From the NCBI GenBank assembly GCA_935421135.1, contig OW285192.1, positions 8,143,501 through 8,207,500 on the forward strand: a stretch of 64,000 nucleotides of DNA, written 5' to 3'. Below are positions 1 through 12,014 of the stretch, piece by piece; the first letter of the stretch is position 1, and each line of letters begins with the position of its first letter. Under the pieces are notes generated by a model. That model saw only the letters and a list, made by a program, of their open reading frames with translations. It searched no databases and was not told the DNA's origin. The stretch is from Bugulina stolonifera. Lineage: Eukaryota > Bryozoa > Gymnolaemata > Cheilostomatida > Bugulidae. Made by a program: the position numbers and the translations under genes.

Positions 1-1540
1 TCTCCCTAGGCTAGCTCCTTGGGTTAGTTCCTTATGTCAGTATTCTATTTCCTGTAGTTATCTTCCATTTTATTAAATGTTCACATGGCCAATCTTGATT
101 GCTGCTAAAATAACATCAAATCTACTTGTTTACTTGAATGAATATCTGTTTAGTTTTGAAAAAAACAAGACACCCAAGTTAGCGATTTCTTGCAGTTTTT
201 ATGAAGGTGTGTTTGGTTCAAAAGTAATCTAATTGCCCAATCAATGACATTTGGTAACTTCATAATTGTCATAAACAGCAACTGCTGTCGATATGGTATT
301 GGTTCAGACCCAGTACAAACTCATCTAATTATAAGAAACCTACAATGTACATGTAGGCCTAGTTATAAGGTAACTAATGTTCGCTAAATGTTTCATCTGA
401 CAGAGAGCTTGGGGCTGTTAAAATTTCAAAAGCTGTTGGTCAAAATTAGCCGCAGCTGAGAGCTCTTTTCACCTCGGCAAATTTATAAAAATCACCAATT
501 TCAGTTGTTTTTTTTGGAATATGTAAAGACGACTGAAGTTGTTCTTGTCCTTGATAACTATTGATTAGATGAAACCTAATCATGGAATAATAACTCCACC
601 CCGCTAACCTACCACAGTTTCTTGACATCTATGGCAATTGTATGGAAAACAATATTTGAATACTTGAAATAAATATTTTGTATTTTAAGGGAGAGATGTG
701 ATATTGAACCACAGTTGCATTTCCACCCAGGCGTTATAATTTCAACCATAAGGTCATATTATTTGTGTTAAAATCATTTGCTTGTACTTTACCCTCTCCT
801 GGTCCTGAGGAATCTAAGCATTACTTTACAACCATAGAATCGTGCTAATTGGCTATTGTCTGAAACTCATTGCCAGGCAAACATTTCACTGTTTCTGGGT
901 GTGTCCTAGGAAAAGCAGGAATAATTATAACTCTGTCCTGCTACCAATGGGTTCCTACCCACACATGTCGTTGTGTTCATTTGATACTTGACTTCATTGA
1001 CCAACAAACCCTTATTTTTTTGCTTTAATTTTGAATTTTTGACTTTCATTTTCCACCTTCTGTATGAAGATAACTAATTATAACTGTGAATTTTCACGCT
1101 CTGATTATTACTTTACAGGGCTGTTATGTGATTTCACGCCCATACATTGTCCACCTTCATTGATTATCATAATCTAAGATGGAGTAAGTTTTCAAGCAGT
1201 CAATATACAGGTAGACATGAAGCCATTGTAGCAAACATTAAAGGCAAAATCCGACTTGATTAATGGGAGAAAATTAAAAAAACAGTTCACTACCGGTGCT
1301 CAATCTTTGTCCACAATTCATTATGGATACACTTATGTACATTTGGGCTACATTCTGTACAGGCTACAGTTAAATACCATTTTCATTTTAAAATAAGATT
1401 TTCACCTTCTTTGCTTTTTAAATATTATTTTACACTTTCAAAATATTATTTTTGAAAGACGATTTTTATGTCCCTGTAGGCCACTCTATACCAATAAAAA
1501 CTATTCACTACATAATACATGATATACGCATAGTTACAGT
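1..1540 (-). other. 3' part of last intron of UNC93A-like copy 1
   Basis: No exon seen. The stretch aligns in the same order and orientation, with many substitutions, to about 39,780-42,560 (the last intron of copy 2). Shared blocks include the text around 61-120 versus 39,840, 185-215 versus 39,950, and 1,270-1,500 versus 42,290-42,540. Because the last exon of copy 2 ends about 110 bp beyond the start of this homology, the missing last exon of copy 1 is inferred to lie just left of base 1. Confidence 0.6.
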
Positions 1541-1544
1541 CAGA

Positions 1545-2030
1545 CATGTGCAGAGCAGACAAATTTAAAAGTCAAAAGTCAAGTAAAATCAACTCCTCAC
1601 CACTAAAACAAGTAATTTCAGAGTCAAGTCATTAATTGAACAAAGTAAAAGTAGAGTAAGAGTTAATGATCGGCAAATTCAACAAGCAAAAGTAAGAGTA
1701 AATCCAAGGCTGCAATGGTATACTAGAGTCAAATCAGAGTAATGATTTCTTAAAGTAGAGTTGAAGCACATTCTACCACCATAAGTTTGTAGTTTGAATA
1801 TATCCTATAAAACTAAGCTAGCAGACACACCAGAGTACATTATTGTATCCAGTATTTGTGGTTTGATAGTAACTAGTTATTACCAAGCTATAACCTCCTA
1901 TGCAAATAATAAAGATTATTGTACCCAAAGTAAATGTAACTATACTTAATCAGCATTTCCATGGTTGATCAGTGAAATAGTGACGTAATCTCTACTTAGT
2001 ATGCTGTATGGGCTACAACGCTGTAGCAGC
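1545..2030. other. low-complexity AAGTC/AGAGTAA-rich stretch, no gene
   Basis: Short AAGTCAAGT and AGAGTAAGAG words recur from 1,560 to 1,760 and resemble the AAGTC-rich stretches at 30.8 kb and 48.6 kb. No coding potential is seen. Confidence 0.4.
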
Positions 2031-2040
2031 CACAGGTATT

Positions 2041-2233
2041 TAACTTTAGTGAGTTAACTTGAGTGAGTTAACTTGAGTGAGCTAACTTGAGTGAGCTAAC
2101 TTGAGTGAGTTAACTTGTGTTAGCTAACTTGAGTGAGTTAACTTGTGTTAGCTAACTTGAGTGAGTTAACTTGAGTGAGTTAACTTGAGTGAGTTAACTT
2201 GTGTGAGTTAACTTGAGTGAGTTAACTTGAGTG
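2041..2233. repeat. 14-bp minisatellite, left block
   Basis: About 13-14 tandem copies of GTGAGTTAACTTGA, with variants GTGAGCTAACTTGA and GTGTTAGCTAACTT. The array stops abruptly after GTG at 2,233 and the same array resumes at about 11,851. It therefore looks like one array split by the intervening element. Confidence 0.9.
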
Positions 2234-2269
2234 TACTAGCGGAAGGTGTCAAATGCAGTCTTTGGCGAG

Positions 2270-2640
2270 TACTCTCGCCTGCAAATGGGGACATGCCGTC
2301 AAATGAGGACGTCCTCAGTTGTCGTAGCCTAATTTCCTTGATCAGCAAGAAAATTTATGCGGGACGGTCTTGGTTTCATTAGAATCCAAGCCAGTCCCCA
2401 CTTGACATCATTTATGGCACAGAGTGAGTATGCGCATTTTCAGAATTTGTATTCATGTGTCCCCATTTAGTTGGTGGGATTCCTCATATAAAATTGTCTT
2501 TGAAGTTGTCTGACCTTTCTATCAATGTCCTCATTTACATGGTGTGAGTTCTTGTACATAGAGTTCTGCCTCAAAGTAATTATTGGATTTGTCCTCTCTC
2601 CAACACAATGTCCTCATTTGCTTTTCTGGTAGTGTATGGG
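2270..2640. repeat. subterminal GTCCTCATTTG motifs, left end
   Basis: Near the left end the motif occurs in both orientations: CAAATGGGGAC, CAAATGAGGAC, GTCCTCAGTTG, then GTCCCCATTTAG, GTCCTCATTTAC and GTCCTCATTTGC. The right end carries GTCCCCATTTGAC and GTCCTCATTTCC at 11,599-11,660. Confidence 0.6.
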
Positions 2641-2991
2641 CAGTAATAGGTGGTATAGTTATTCAAGAAAACAGTTGAGATAAGTATAATATGCTAATAC
2701 TCTATCAGATGCTTTCTGATGTATTTGTCCAGCGATGCCCAACCTCTGCTTTTATTCTTAGTCTATTTTCATGTAGTTGTGACAGCACAATCAACACTCA
2801 ATGCAACTATCTCCTTTATACCTACATGTACTTCATCATGAGAATATGGTGTACAGCAAGAAATGAAATTAGTTTAGTTATTTTGGTGCTTGCTAAGAAT
2901 TTGAAGCACAAAACACTAATATATCTTCATGCTATTCTTATTTTTTACCTCAATGCCCTAGAATTATCTCCCTTAATAACAATAATTCTGT

Positions 2992-3990
2992 TAATGTAAG
3001 TGGTAAGTTGGTTAAAACCTAGTGTCACAATGACTGAGTACGGACGGAGTACAAACGGAGTAATAACTGAGTAGAAATTGAGTAAGGGTTGTTGAGTGCT
3101 GAATGGTTTAATTTGGCTGCACTCATTATGGTGTGCAACAACTCCTGACTACATGCATCATGTATGTGTTGGTCTCCATGAAAATATTAAGCTGTTTGTT
3201 CATGATCGTCATTACATTTTTGTACTTCTGACAGTGTGTTTAATGCACTTGAGGGGAATATTGTTGTTTAACAAAATAATAATGTTATAACTACATGATG
3301 TAATTCCCACTAACTTTTCAAATTCTGCCTAATAATTTGTAGCATGATGGTTGAGGTTTTTATGTGCCACATAAATGCCATTGATGTTATAAAGCACCAT
3401 CGCTTTGCCCATTGAAGCTATATTCTATTGGTTCACTAAGTTTTTTCCAATTGACAGCAAGGCTTCAAAATCTGGAGTATCCCATGTATATGTACATGTA
3501 AATCTGGATTATTGGCAACTGTGACACCTAATCACAATGGTTGAACTTTATAACACAGGTTGAGGTTGCATTGGAAAGCTCCAGATTTCTAAAATTATTA
3601 GTTGGTTTGATAAACATCTAACTGGATGCACAAGTATCTACATGTACTTACAGGATAGCAAAAAGAATGCATTTTGAGAGTTCTTTAGCTTTATGTCAAC
3701 GATTTACATTGGACCTGCATTGCCTTGTAAAATTTAGCTAGTGTAAATTGCCTTGTCAACTTGAGGCAGTGCATACCAACAGAAGCTGGTAACTATAATA
3801 AAATTATATAATTAAAAGGCTAATGTAAGTGGCAAGTTGGTTAGAACCTAGTATCACAATGACTGAGTACTGAGTAATAACTGAGTACAAACTAAATAAA
3901 ACTGGGTACCAACTGAATGAAGGTTGTGGAGTACTGAGTGGCTTACTTTGGCTGCACTCATTATGGTGTGCAGCAGCTCCTGACTGCATG
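2992..3990. repeat. direct repeat of ~170 bp (2992-3170 and 3821-3990)
   Basis: Both blocks start TAATGTAAGTGG.AAGTTGGTT, run through AATGACTGAGTAC and end in a shared GGCTGCACTCATTATGGTG stretch followed by CTCCTGACT.CATGCAT. They are about 830 bp apart. An ORF of 64 codons and one of 80 codons overlap them, but neither has recognisable protein features. Confidence 0.7.
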
Positions 3991-3999
3991 CATAATATT

Positions 4000-6405
4000 G
4001 GTGCATAAGTCTAAGGCAGATTTCAGAGATCTATGGTTTTTTAGATTCTATCTGATTTATTTGTGCACCGCTTTTGTTCCTAGTTCAGCTGTAGCGGTGA
4101 AAATGATGATGTACAAGTACATGTACCGACCAGGCCGAATTTTCATGTTAATATTGTTACGTTTTGGGCACCAACTTTAGGAAACATTGGGCCTAATTGA
4201 TCTAAACCCAATGTAACTAATTACATGTTTAAGTAACAGAGGAATACATGTAGGCAATTAACATTTAAATTCCCCATGAACTATTATAGAGCCTAAATCG
4301 TAATTATTTTGCTCTTGGAACATAATTTAAAAACAATATAAACTGTTTAAACATGAATAAATAGCAAATCATTCAGAATAGGCTACTTTCTCAAGACAAA
4401 CTCTTATCTGAATTATAGATTTTTGCTAGTTTCGTAGACATCTGTAGGATGGGTCACAGTTATTATGGACTGTGTTTGAACTATGGAAATTGGCAATATG
4501 AGACACAAACAGAAAAACACTGTCTTACTGCTGAAGTCAGCTGTTTGACATCTGTTCTGCAATGAACCATCACTAGCAGCAACACATGACTAAGTAATGA
4601 CCTAACTTCAATGTGTACATTTAAACCAGTAAAGTGCTTGGTATCAAGATTTTGTTTTATAACCAGAGATAAAATTTTAAGTTCACCCCATAGTTGCTAA
4701 GAAGGAAAGACAGGAATTAGGAAGATCTGAGCGTAGAACCTAGAGCAAAACTACTTTTTAGAGTGCAAATCTATATAATTTGTAGATGCATGGAAAGGTA
4801 TTTTAAAAGGTAGATTTCAAAAGATATTTATATGTTGGTTGATTAACAGATATCTGGCATCAGTTTACATTGGTGGGATAACATTTTAAAAATAATGCAT
4901 TTAAAGAGCTTAAATACACTTCTTACATGCATTAACTAAATTTCGTAAGAGCTAATAAAATTGAAATTTAAAGGTTTAATGTTACTCATCACCAGGACTC
5001 TCCATGAGAAGTGTGTGTACGATCTTCACATTATAATTTTCACTTGGGATTACCCGTATTATGCAGACAGTGTGAAATGTACATAAAATATAATTTGTGT
5101 CACATGAAAAGTTTCTTCACATCTCCACCAACCATCTAGTTAAGTCAAATTTAAATATTTCCATCATTATACATGTGGGTTGATTCTACCTTGGTTTCTT
5201 TGTCACTGTTAGACAAGGTATCAATGAATGGGGGTAGGTTGTGCTGGCCATTGTTGCATTCTCATAATTAGTAGGTTTCAGCAGCAATTAGTGATAATAA
5301 TTCAGTGATAACAATAGCAGAATATACAGTACAGAATTTATAGTACAGAAGACACAGTACAGAATTCAAAGTACAGAGAACTGAGTACCAGTAATACTGT
5401 GTACCGATTGGCTTAATTTTGGTATTTCCATTCTACTCAGTCCAACTACCCTTTTTGTCCATGGAGACATGAACCAAGTGGCAAGTGCTCATCCCTACAG
5501 TACACATCAGTACTATCCTATTTCTAACTTTCTTTGAGCAAAGTGTTGTCACAGATGTTGCTCTTTCAACTTCATCACACCTATATGGTCTAAAAGGAAA
5601 GGCTCAAACCAGGCTCATTCATTTTTCCTTGCTTCACCACTAGTCTAGCATCTGTGCCAGCCAATATTGAGAGAGAGTTTGACTGAATAGCCGCAAAAAG
5701 TTAGACATTAAAAGGTAAGTGAATGCGCCATTTTATATTGTTGGCCACCTTGTCACACTATGTTTTCCAGACTGTAATTAGTGCAGGAATTTAACCTTGA
5801 TTAGGTGTTTTTTATATATTACGCTAAAAAATTGACAATTTATTTTCTGAAGTGACATGAATACATAGATTGGACATTTTAATTTATTGTTAGATTCATT
5901 GCCCTTTTATTACTGCATGTAGCTGTTTAGTTGAGGTTATTCTATCATGCAAATGTATGTGCTAAGACAAACATGTTTATGCGAATAGGTTCTCTAAACA
6001 TTAATTGTTGATCGAAAGTACCAATGGCTGATTATGATATTAGCAAATATTTTAGTCTAGAGCCTTTACTTTTTCTCCCATTGTAACATTAGCTATAGTC
6101 AAATCAGCCCCAATCTAGCCAGGAAGAATAGTTATTAGTTCTTGTAATGTCAATTGTACTTTCAGCTCGAATTCTCTCCTGTATATCTAAATTTTGCGCG
6201 ACACTTCATTGTATTAAACCTAGAGTTTTGCCTTGCTGCAACCAAAGACTTTGTAATTTAAAATAAACTGCTAATTCGAAAGTTAGCCTACATAAAATTG
6301 ATGATTGCTGTTAAGGGGACAGCCTAATTATGTAGTTGAAGTGGCTTTGATCTAAATGTTTGTAAAACTAATCGATTTGTCCTGAGAAAACCACTTTCTT
6401 ATTCT
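4000..6405. other. non-coding interior of the 9.6 kb element
   Basis: AT-rich. A run of CAGTACAGAAT-like words lies at 5,325-5,400. A splice-donor-like AAAAGGTAAGT at about 5,708-5,718 could end an unrecognised 5' exon of the recombinase-like gene, but no reading frame supports it. Confidence 0.35.
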
Positions 6406-6544
6406 ATAGGTGACAGACTCAGGCCGATCTGGAGAAAGTTTTTGTCAAGTTGTTAAAGGTAATAAACCCATTTCCTCAATTACCGGGAATGAAACAAAAT
6501 TAAATTACTCTATTTGAGAATTAAACTAATATGGTGTAGCCATT

Positions 6545-8420
6545 TATGCAGTCTCTAACTTGGCACATACGTAGACCATGTCCTCATTTGACAAGACGAG
6601 AGAGAAACAAACAATACTTCCTTTAGCAACAAACTGATTGTTATACCCACGGACAGGTCCTCATTTGGTATATGTCTAAAGCCGCCATCACTCACACTCA
6701 CTATGTCCTTGTTTGACAGAGAAAAGAAACATACACCGCTCTCTTTGTCAGCCAAAGGCCATGTTTATAGCCGGGTCCTCAATTGGTAAATAGCTAAACT
6801 TACTGTTACTCACTGCATGTCCTCATTTGGTACATAGCCAAACTTGCCATTACTCACGCTCACAAGCTATACAGTTTTTTACCATGTCCTCATTTGACAG
6901 AACAGAAGCAAACAATACTTCCTTTGACAACAAACTGATTGTTACACCTACAAACAGGTCCTCATTTGGTATATGACTAAACCGGCAATCATTCGCACTC
7001 ACTATGTCCTTATTTGACAGGGAAAAGAAATGTATACCATTCTCTTTAACCACCAGATATCATGTCTATAGCCAGGACCACATTTGGCATGATGTAGTCA
7101 AACTTGCCATTACTCACTACACTGCGTCCTCATTTGGTACATAGCAAAACTTACCATTACTCACACTTATTGGCTATACAGCTTGTTGCCATGTCCTCAT
7201 TTGACAAGACAAGAGAGAAGGAAACAACACTTACTTTGACAACAAACTGATTGTGACACCTACAAACAGGTCCTCATTTGGTATATGGGTGAACCTGCCA
7301 TCACTCGCACTCACTATGTCCTTATTTGACAGGGAAAAGAAGTGTACAGCACTCTCTTTAACAACCAGATATCATGTCTATAGCCAGGTCCTCATTTGGT
7401 GAAAATGAGAGAGGGGCAAACACTACTCCATTTGGCAACAAACTGACTGTTACATCTATGAACGTGTCCTCAGTTGGTCCATGGTACATTTACCTCCCGT
7501 TTGTACTCACTCGCTATTCCAGAGTGCTCATTGCACCTCTGCCATAATCATGTTTGCACCATTTGTTGCGTTTTACAGATAAGAAAAACAGTGACATGAA
7601 AAAGGACAATTGGGAAAACGATGATGATGTCACCAACCATTACCTTCTAGCAGGTAAAGTTATTAGCAGAATTTAGTTCTCTTATGAGTATTAACAAAAG
7701 CGGTTATAATATAGCTGGATTTGCCATGATTCATACTCATGAGGTGCATTGCTTGTTATTATGCCCTCGTTTAACAGAAAAGAGAGAGAAAAACATGTGC
7801 TGGTTTGGTACGGGACTGTCGTAGCCCTCACACTTATGAGTTGTGACATTGGATATCATGTTCTCAATTAGCAAGCATGAAAAACACTACTCTAATCAAA
7901 CTGGTACATGTTTGGTATTAGCTAAACTTCTATATTCACACTCATAGGCTATACAGTTTGCTTATGTCCTCATTTGGTGAAAATGAGAGAGTGGCAAACA
8001 CAACTCCTTTTGATTGTTACATCGATGAACAGGTCCTACTAACTGCACTGTGTCCCCATTTGGCAACTAGCATTGCTCACTGCGCTATGTCCTCATTTGG
8101 TATATTGACAAGCTTACCATTGCTCACACTCACTATGTCCTAATTTGGTACATAACTGGACATAACATCTCTTGCACCTTGTCCTCATTTGACAATGATG
8201 AGAGAGAAGCAAACAATCCTTCCTTTAGCAACTAACTGATTGTGACACTCACGTACAGGTCCTCATTTGGTACATGGGTAAACTGACCATTTCTCACTGT
8301 ACTATGTCCTCATTTGACCGGTATCGGTTAAAAGTATTTCTAATTTTAATATTCAAATGAAAATATAGTATTATATCCGTGACCAGGTCCTCATTTAGTT
8401 AAAACAAGAGAGAGGCAAAC
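6545..8420. repeat. array of GTCCTCATTTG motifs with 306-bp higher-order unit
   Basis: TGTCCTCATTTG starts at 6579, 6885 and 7192, giving 306-307 bp periods. Flanking text such as AACAAACTGATTGT is conserved in each unit. Inside every unit the GTCCTCATTTGG or GTCCTTATTTGAC word recurs every 45-75 bp. A second, less regular block continues at 7,960-8,410, after the 7579-7653 exon. The array fills the introns of the recombinase-like gene. Confidence 0.85.
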
Positions 8421-8730
8421 ACTACTCTTTGGGATAAACAGCGTATAGATATATCCATGACCAGGTCCATTCTTGATATTCTCTCTACAAACACCGGTTT
8501 TCAAAATCAACTTTATGCCATTTACATTCTACAGGTGACAACTGTAGTGAGCTGGAGAATGATGACCTGAAGGATGAGAATGAGACTGGCCATCAGTATT
8601 TTGCTGGTAACTATTCTAACAAAAAATCGTCTTTTGATGTGTTTTATGTCTTATGTTAGAGCTTACACAAGGATTTTTCAATTTGTTTACGCGGGTTCTA
8701 GGAACTTGATTTCACATTTATAAAACTACA

Positions 8731-8824
8731 TGCCCGACCAGGTTTGAACCATGGGCATCTACATCACGCAGTTACCTTGTGCTCTAGACAGGACACCCGA
8801 CCACTTAACCAGCTCAGCCACTTT
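8731..8824 (-). repeat. tRNA-derived SINE head
   Basis: On the minus strand an A-box-like TGGCTGAGCTGGTTAAG (8805-8820) is followed about 58 bp later by a B-box GGTTCAAACC (8741-8750), in a cloverleaf-sized 90-bp stretch. A run of A lies next to it at 8,826. It sits between exons 8535-8606 and 9115-9312. No intact tRNA cloverleaf is claimed. Confidence 0.65.
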
Positions 8825-11800
8825 GAAAAAAAAAACACTTTGATAGGTGACATGAGTTGCTTGTCATAAATGTGCATTCTTTATTCACATGGGGGTACTG
8901 TTCTATGGTCATCATTGCCACACTGCCATTGAGCTGCACTATTTCTATCCTCTGTCATTGCAGAGACCTTCAACTTTAACAGCATCCCTTTAAATATTTT
9001 GATGATTGATATAGTATTTATTATAAGCAAATAGAATTTGTGCTACTGCGGTATTATACCATAATATTATGGTTCACTATTTTCTGTTCGTAAAGTTCAA
9101 TGTCAATTTGAAAGTTGGCAGCCTTGAACTAGAGATTGTAGCCGATTTCATGGGCCATGACATTTCTGCCTCTAGGAAGATTTACAGACAATCAGATACA
9201 CATTTCCAGTTGGCAAAGGTGTCTAAGCTGCACGTCGCTGCAGTATCAGAAAATCGCTTCAAATATCATGGCAAGAGTTTGGAAGAAATTGACATTGCAG
9301 AAGAACTAGATTGTGAGTATTTTTTTATCTGAATTTACAGTTTTCTAAAGTTTATTTTCTATTGTGCAAGTAGTAGAAAAGTTACAATTGCTCCCTGTCT
9401 TATATTATGTTGTTCATTATATGTGCAACTCAAGTATTGCATTATAGCTGATTTGTCTAACACTAATATTTTGTTGCTTGTCACACATTCAGCAATTCTC
9501 AGCATTTCTCATCGTGGCTATTTTAAACCTTGCATGTAACAGGGTTCTGCATCGTAGCTAACTCTATCAGCGACCTCCATCTCACTCTGCTCTGGGAGTA
9601 TCCACCTATGTTTCAGTCTACCTCTAGTTATCTTGCCTTCAACACTTATATTATTGACTCTCCGAAAATCTTCCTCCTCTTCCTGCCGCACATTCAGAAC
9701 TTTGATAGAAGGCAAAGCTTATATGAGTGAAGGAAACTGGGTTCTGACAAGACTGTTAATAAATGCTATACATGCAATAGAACAGTATAGCTGTCAATGA
9801 TTTTTAGCTGATGAGTTCGAGAACGATGAGCCTGACGACTAAATAGAAGTGAATGGGCGATAAAGGTCTTGAAGTACTTCCTGTGAATGTCTAAAACAGC
9901 CTTTAGAGTCGGAAAATATACCTGTATAAGGGTAAGCTAAAGTGAATTTGTTTTTGAGACTGGGTTTCGGAATATACTACACTGTACGTCTCATTTACTG
10001 TACATGTAACTAACACTCATATTGTTCGCAACGAAAATTTAACAATATGGTCTAACCTATAAGTTATATCATCCCGCTGTAGGATGAACAATGTATTTAA
10101 TATCTAAACATGATGACATGCTGTGCAGCTCAACGGAGTGCAGCTCAACAAATTTACTTACAATGTTTGTGAATTAAGTATAAATGGTGTATGACATTCT
10201 AGTTGGTGAACAATTGCCTGGGCCTAATTCACACCAATTATGGTAGTCCTTTGGAGTTGGAATTAAGCAAGTTTTAGTGTATTTCACCCCAGACAACATA
10301 GATCGAGCGTTTTACACATGCTGTCAAACACAAACTTTTACAGGCTGAGTTGACATATTTTACTTGTTTTTTGTATTGTTCCAAATTTTCGATATGTTTT
10401 ATTGACACACAAGTTTCCTTCTTAAAAATTAATTGCGATATATTGCAGGAGGAACCATACAAGTCAACAAGTTCACTTTTGTGACAATGTCAGCTGTGTA
10501 TTTGTTCTATTAGGCAGTGGAGGTTTTGGCTAAAAACACTAACATTTCACTGTTTCGTTGTTCACTTGTTACTTTTAGTGAAACCCGAAGTTTATACCGA
10601 GGAGGAGGTGAAGGCTGTTCGTGATTGCTTCAGGGAGTCTTGGAGCGCTATCCCAAACATGCAGGAGCATTGAAGTGTTTAAGTTAGCTCGTGGATGCAA
10701 AAAAGAAAGGCGGAAAATTAAGTAGGAAATTGCCTGCAGAAAAAAAGCAAGTAGTCTAAAATACAGCATAGTTAGAGAATGTGCTTCCGCCAGTGTAATA
10801 TCTTTAGTAGAAAAAGTTGCTTTTGGTGTGCAAGACAACTGGCCTCCAAACTCGCAGAATAAGTTGCTATAGATGTATTAAGCTCTGTGGAAGCAAACTA
10901 GCACTGTTTATTATTGCAATGCTTGGTACACAAATCATAAGTTTTTTTCAAATTGTGTGGTAAGCCTTTGATGCTCTTAAAACACATGCAAAGTTGATTC
11001 TTTTTTGACAGGCCATTTTACCAATAATAGACAATTTCACATGAGCCATAAGGAAATTACATCATTCTGTTTTCTTCTCTTTTATAGAAAAGTCTGGTAA
11101 TTGAAGAAGCGCTCGGGGAGGATTTGAAATATTATATCTGAGTGATAGAGAACTTCTAATTTCAATGTGTTTCGCCTTTTATGTCTATTAGATTTACTCG
11201 AATAAATGGTGCAACTAAATATCAAATCAATCGTCTAATCAATGCCCAATAGATGGGTTATATAAAAATACTCAAAAGTAAGTGCGAATGAAGGCTAAAA
11301 CTGCACGTGTTTTATTTAGAGTGACAAAGTGTGCTGCTGCCTGCGCTAAGAATCAGAAGCAATATTTGGCATATTATTATTTGTTCTAGTAAATAGATGC
11401 AAAAGTACATTGCAAAGTTATTCAACACCTCATGATTGTGCTGCATGTGCATAAGAGGCAATAGATAAGTTGCTGATCTCATACTTATTCATATCTGCTC
11501 ACTACTTATTAAAAATAATTCGCTACTATATACTTGTGATGGTTCAAGGCAATTTATGGAGAATTGACCATTTTAAGAAATTGTCGTCTCCTGTTGAATG
11601 TCCCCATTTGACGAAGAACTCACTCTTCACTCACGCTTTGCTCACACGTCCTCATTTCCCAGTAGAAAAACCAGCTCAGACTATAAAGGCCCATAGAGGT
11701 TTGGAACCCAGCCCACCAACCTTATATTTTGATTAGCTTTTTATTGATGTATTACAGTAACTCCTAGGTGCATTAGTATTGGAGCTACAGTAGGACTGCA

Positions 11801-11847
11801 TTTGCCTGCAGGAAAAGTGGGACTGCATTTGCCAGCGTATGCTAGTA

Positions 11848-11964
11848 TAGGTGAGCTAACTTGAGTGAGCTAACTTGAGTGAGCTAACTTGTGTGAGCTA
11901 ACTTGAGTGAGCTAACTTGAGTGAGTTAACTTGTGTGAGTTAACTTGAGTGAGTTAACTTGAGT
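11848..11964. repeat. 14-bp minisatellite, right block
   Basis: Eight copies of GTGAGCTAACTTGA or GTGAGTTAACTTGA, the same unit as at 2041-2233. It starts immediately after the right terminal repeat of the 9.6 kb element. Confidence 0.9.
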
Positions 11965-12014
11965 CGAGTAATGAGTGCCTATGTCTGGTTACAGTATCAT
12001 TAGCATGTAAATAC

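Larger units (their letters stand above)
6410..11141 (+). pseudogene. tyrosine-recombinase-like gene remnant, multi-exon
   Basis: Exons with good splice sites and compatible phases: 6410-6458, 7579-7653, 8535-8606, 9115-9312, 9808-9842 (ends in TAA). The 9115-9312 exon carries ADFMGHD...IYRQSD followed by QLAKVSKL and KSLEEID. The GH...Y spacing fits box II of tyrosine recombinases (second His and catalytic Tyr), and this C-terminal form recurs in invertebrate transposon-type proteins as I remember them. The upstream exons encode short acidic ENDD-type segments. An alternative next exon at 10579 is also phase-compatible (KPEVYTEEEVKAVRDCF) but soon hits a stop and needs a frame change to continue. 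A last piece at 11088-11141 ends EDLKYYI-stop. No N-terminal catalytic Arg region was found, so the gene looks partial and decaying. Confidence 0.5.
2234..11847. mobile_element. 9.6 kb TIR element inserted in a minisatellite
   Basis: The left end begins TACTAGC, a 9-bp spacer, then CAAATGCAGTC. The reverse complement of the right end reads TACTAGC, a 9-bp spacer, then CAAATGCAGTC. Both ends abut the same 14-bp array, and GTG occurs beside each end (a possible 3-bp duplication, with three extra bases on the right). Inside are exons of a tyrosine-recombinase-like protein (6.4-11.1 kb) and many GTCCTCATTTG motifs. Copy 2 of the surrounding intron lacks the whole block. The superfamily is not recognised. 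Subterminal repeats and a 3-bp duplication recall CACTA elements, but the termini and coding content do not match that family. Confidence 0.65.

Noticed and set aside
2041..2233. CRISPR-like regular array
   Set aside because: The 14-bp units are contiguous with no unique spacers, and the genome is eukaryotic. This is a minisatellite.
2691..2999. 102-codon hydrophobic ORF
   Set aside because: No splice context, homologous copy or motif. Typical of AT-rich non-coding DNA.
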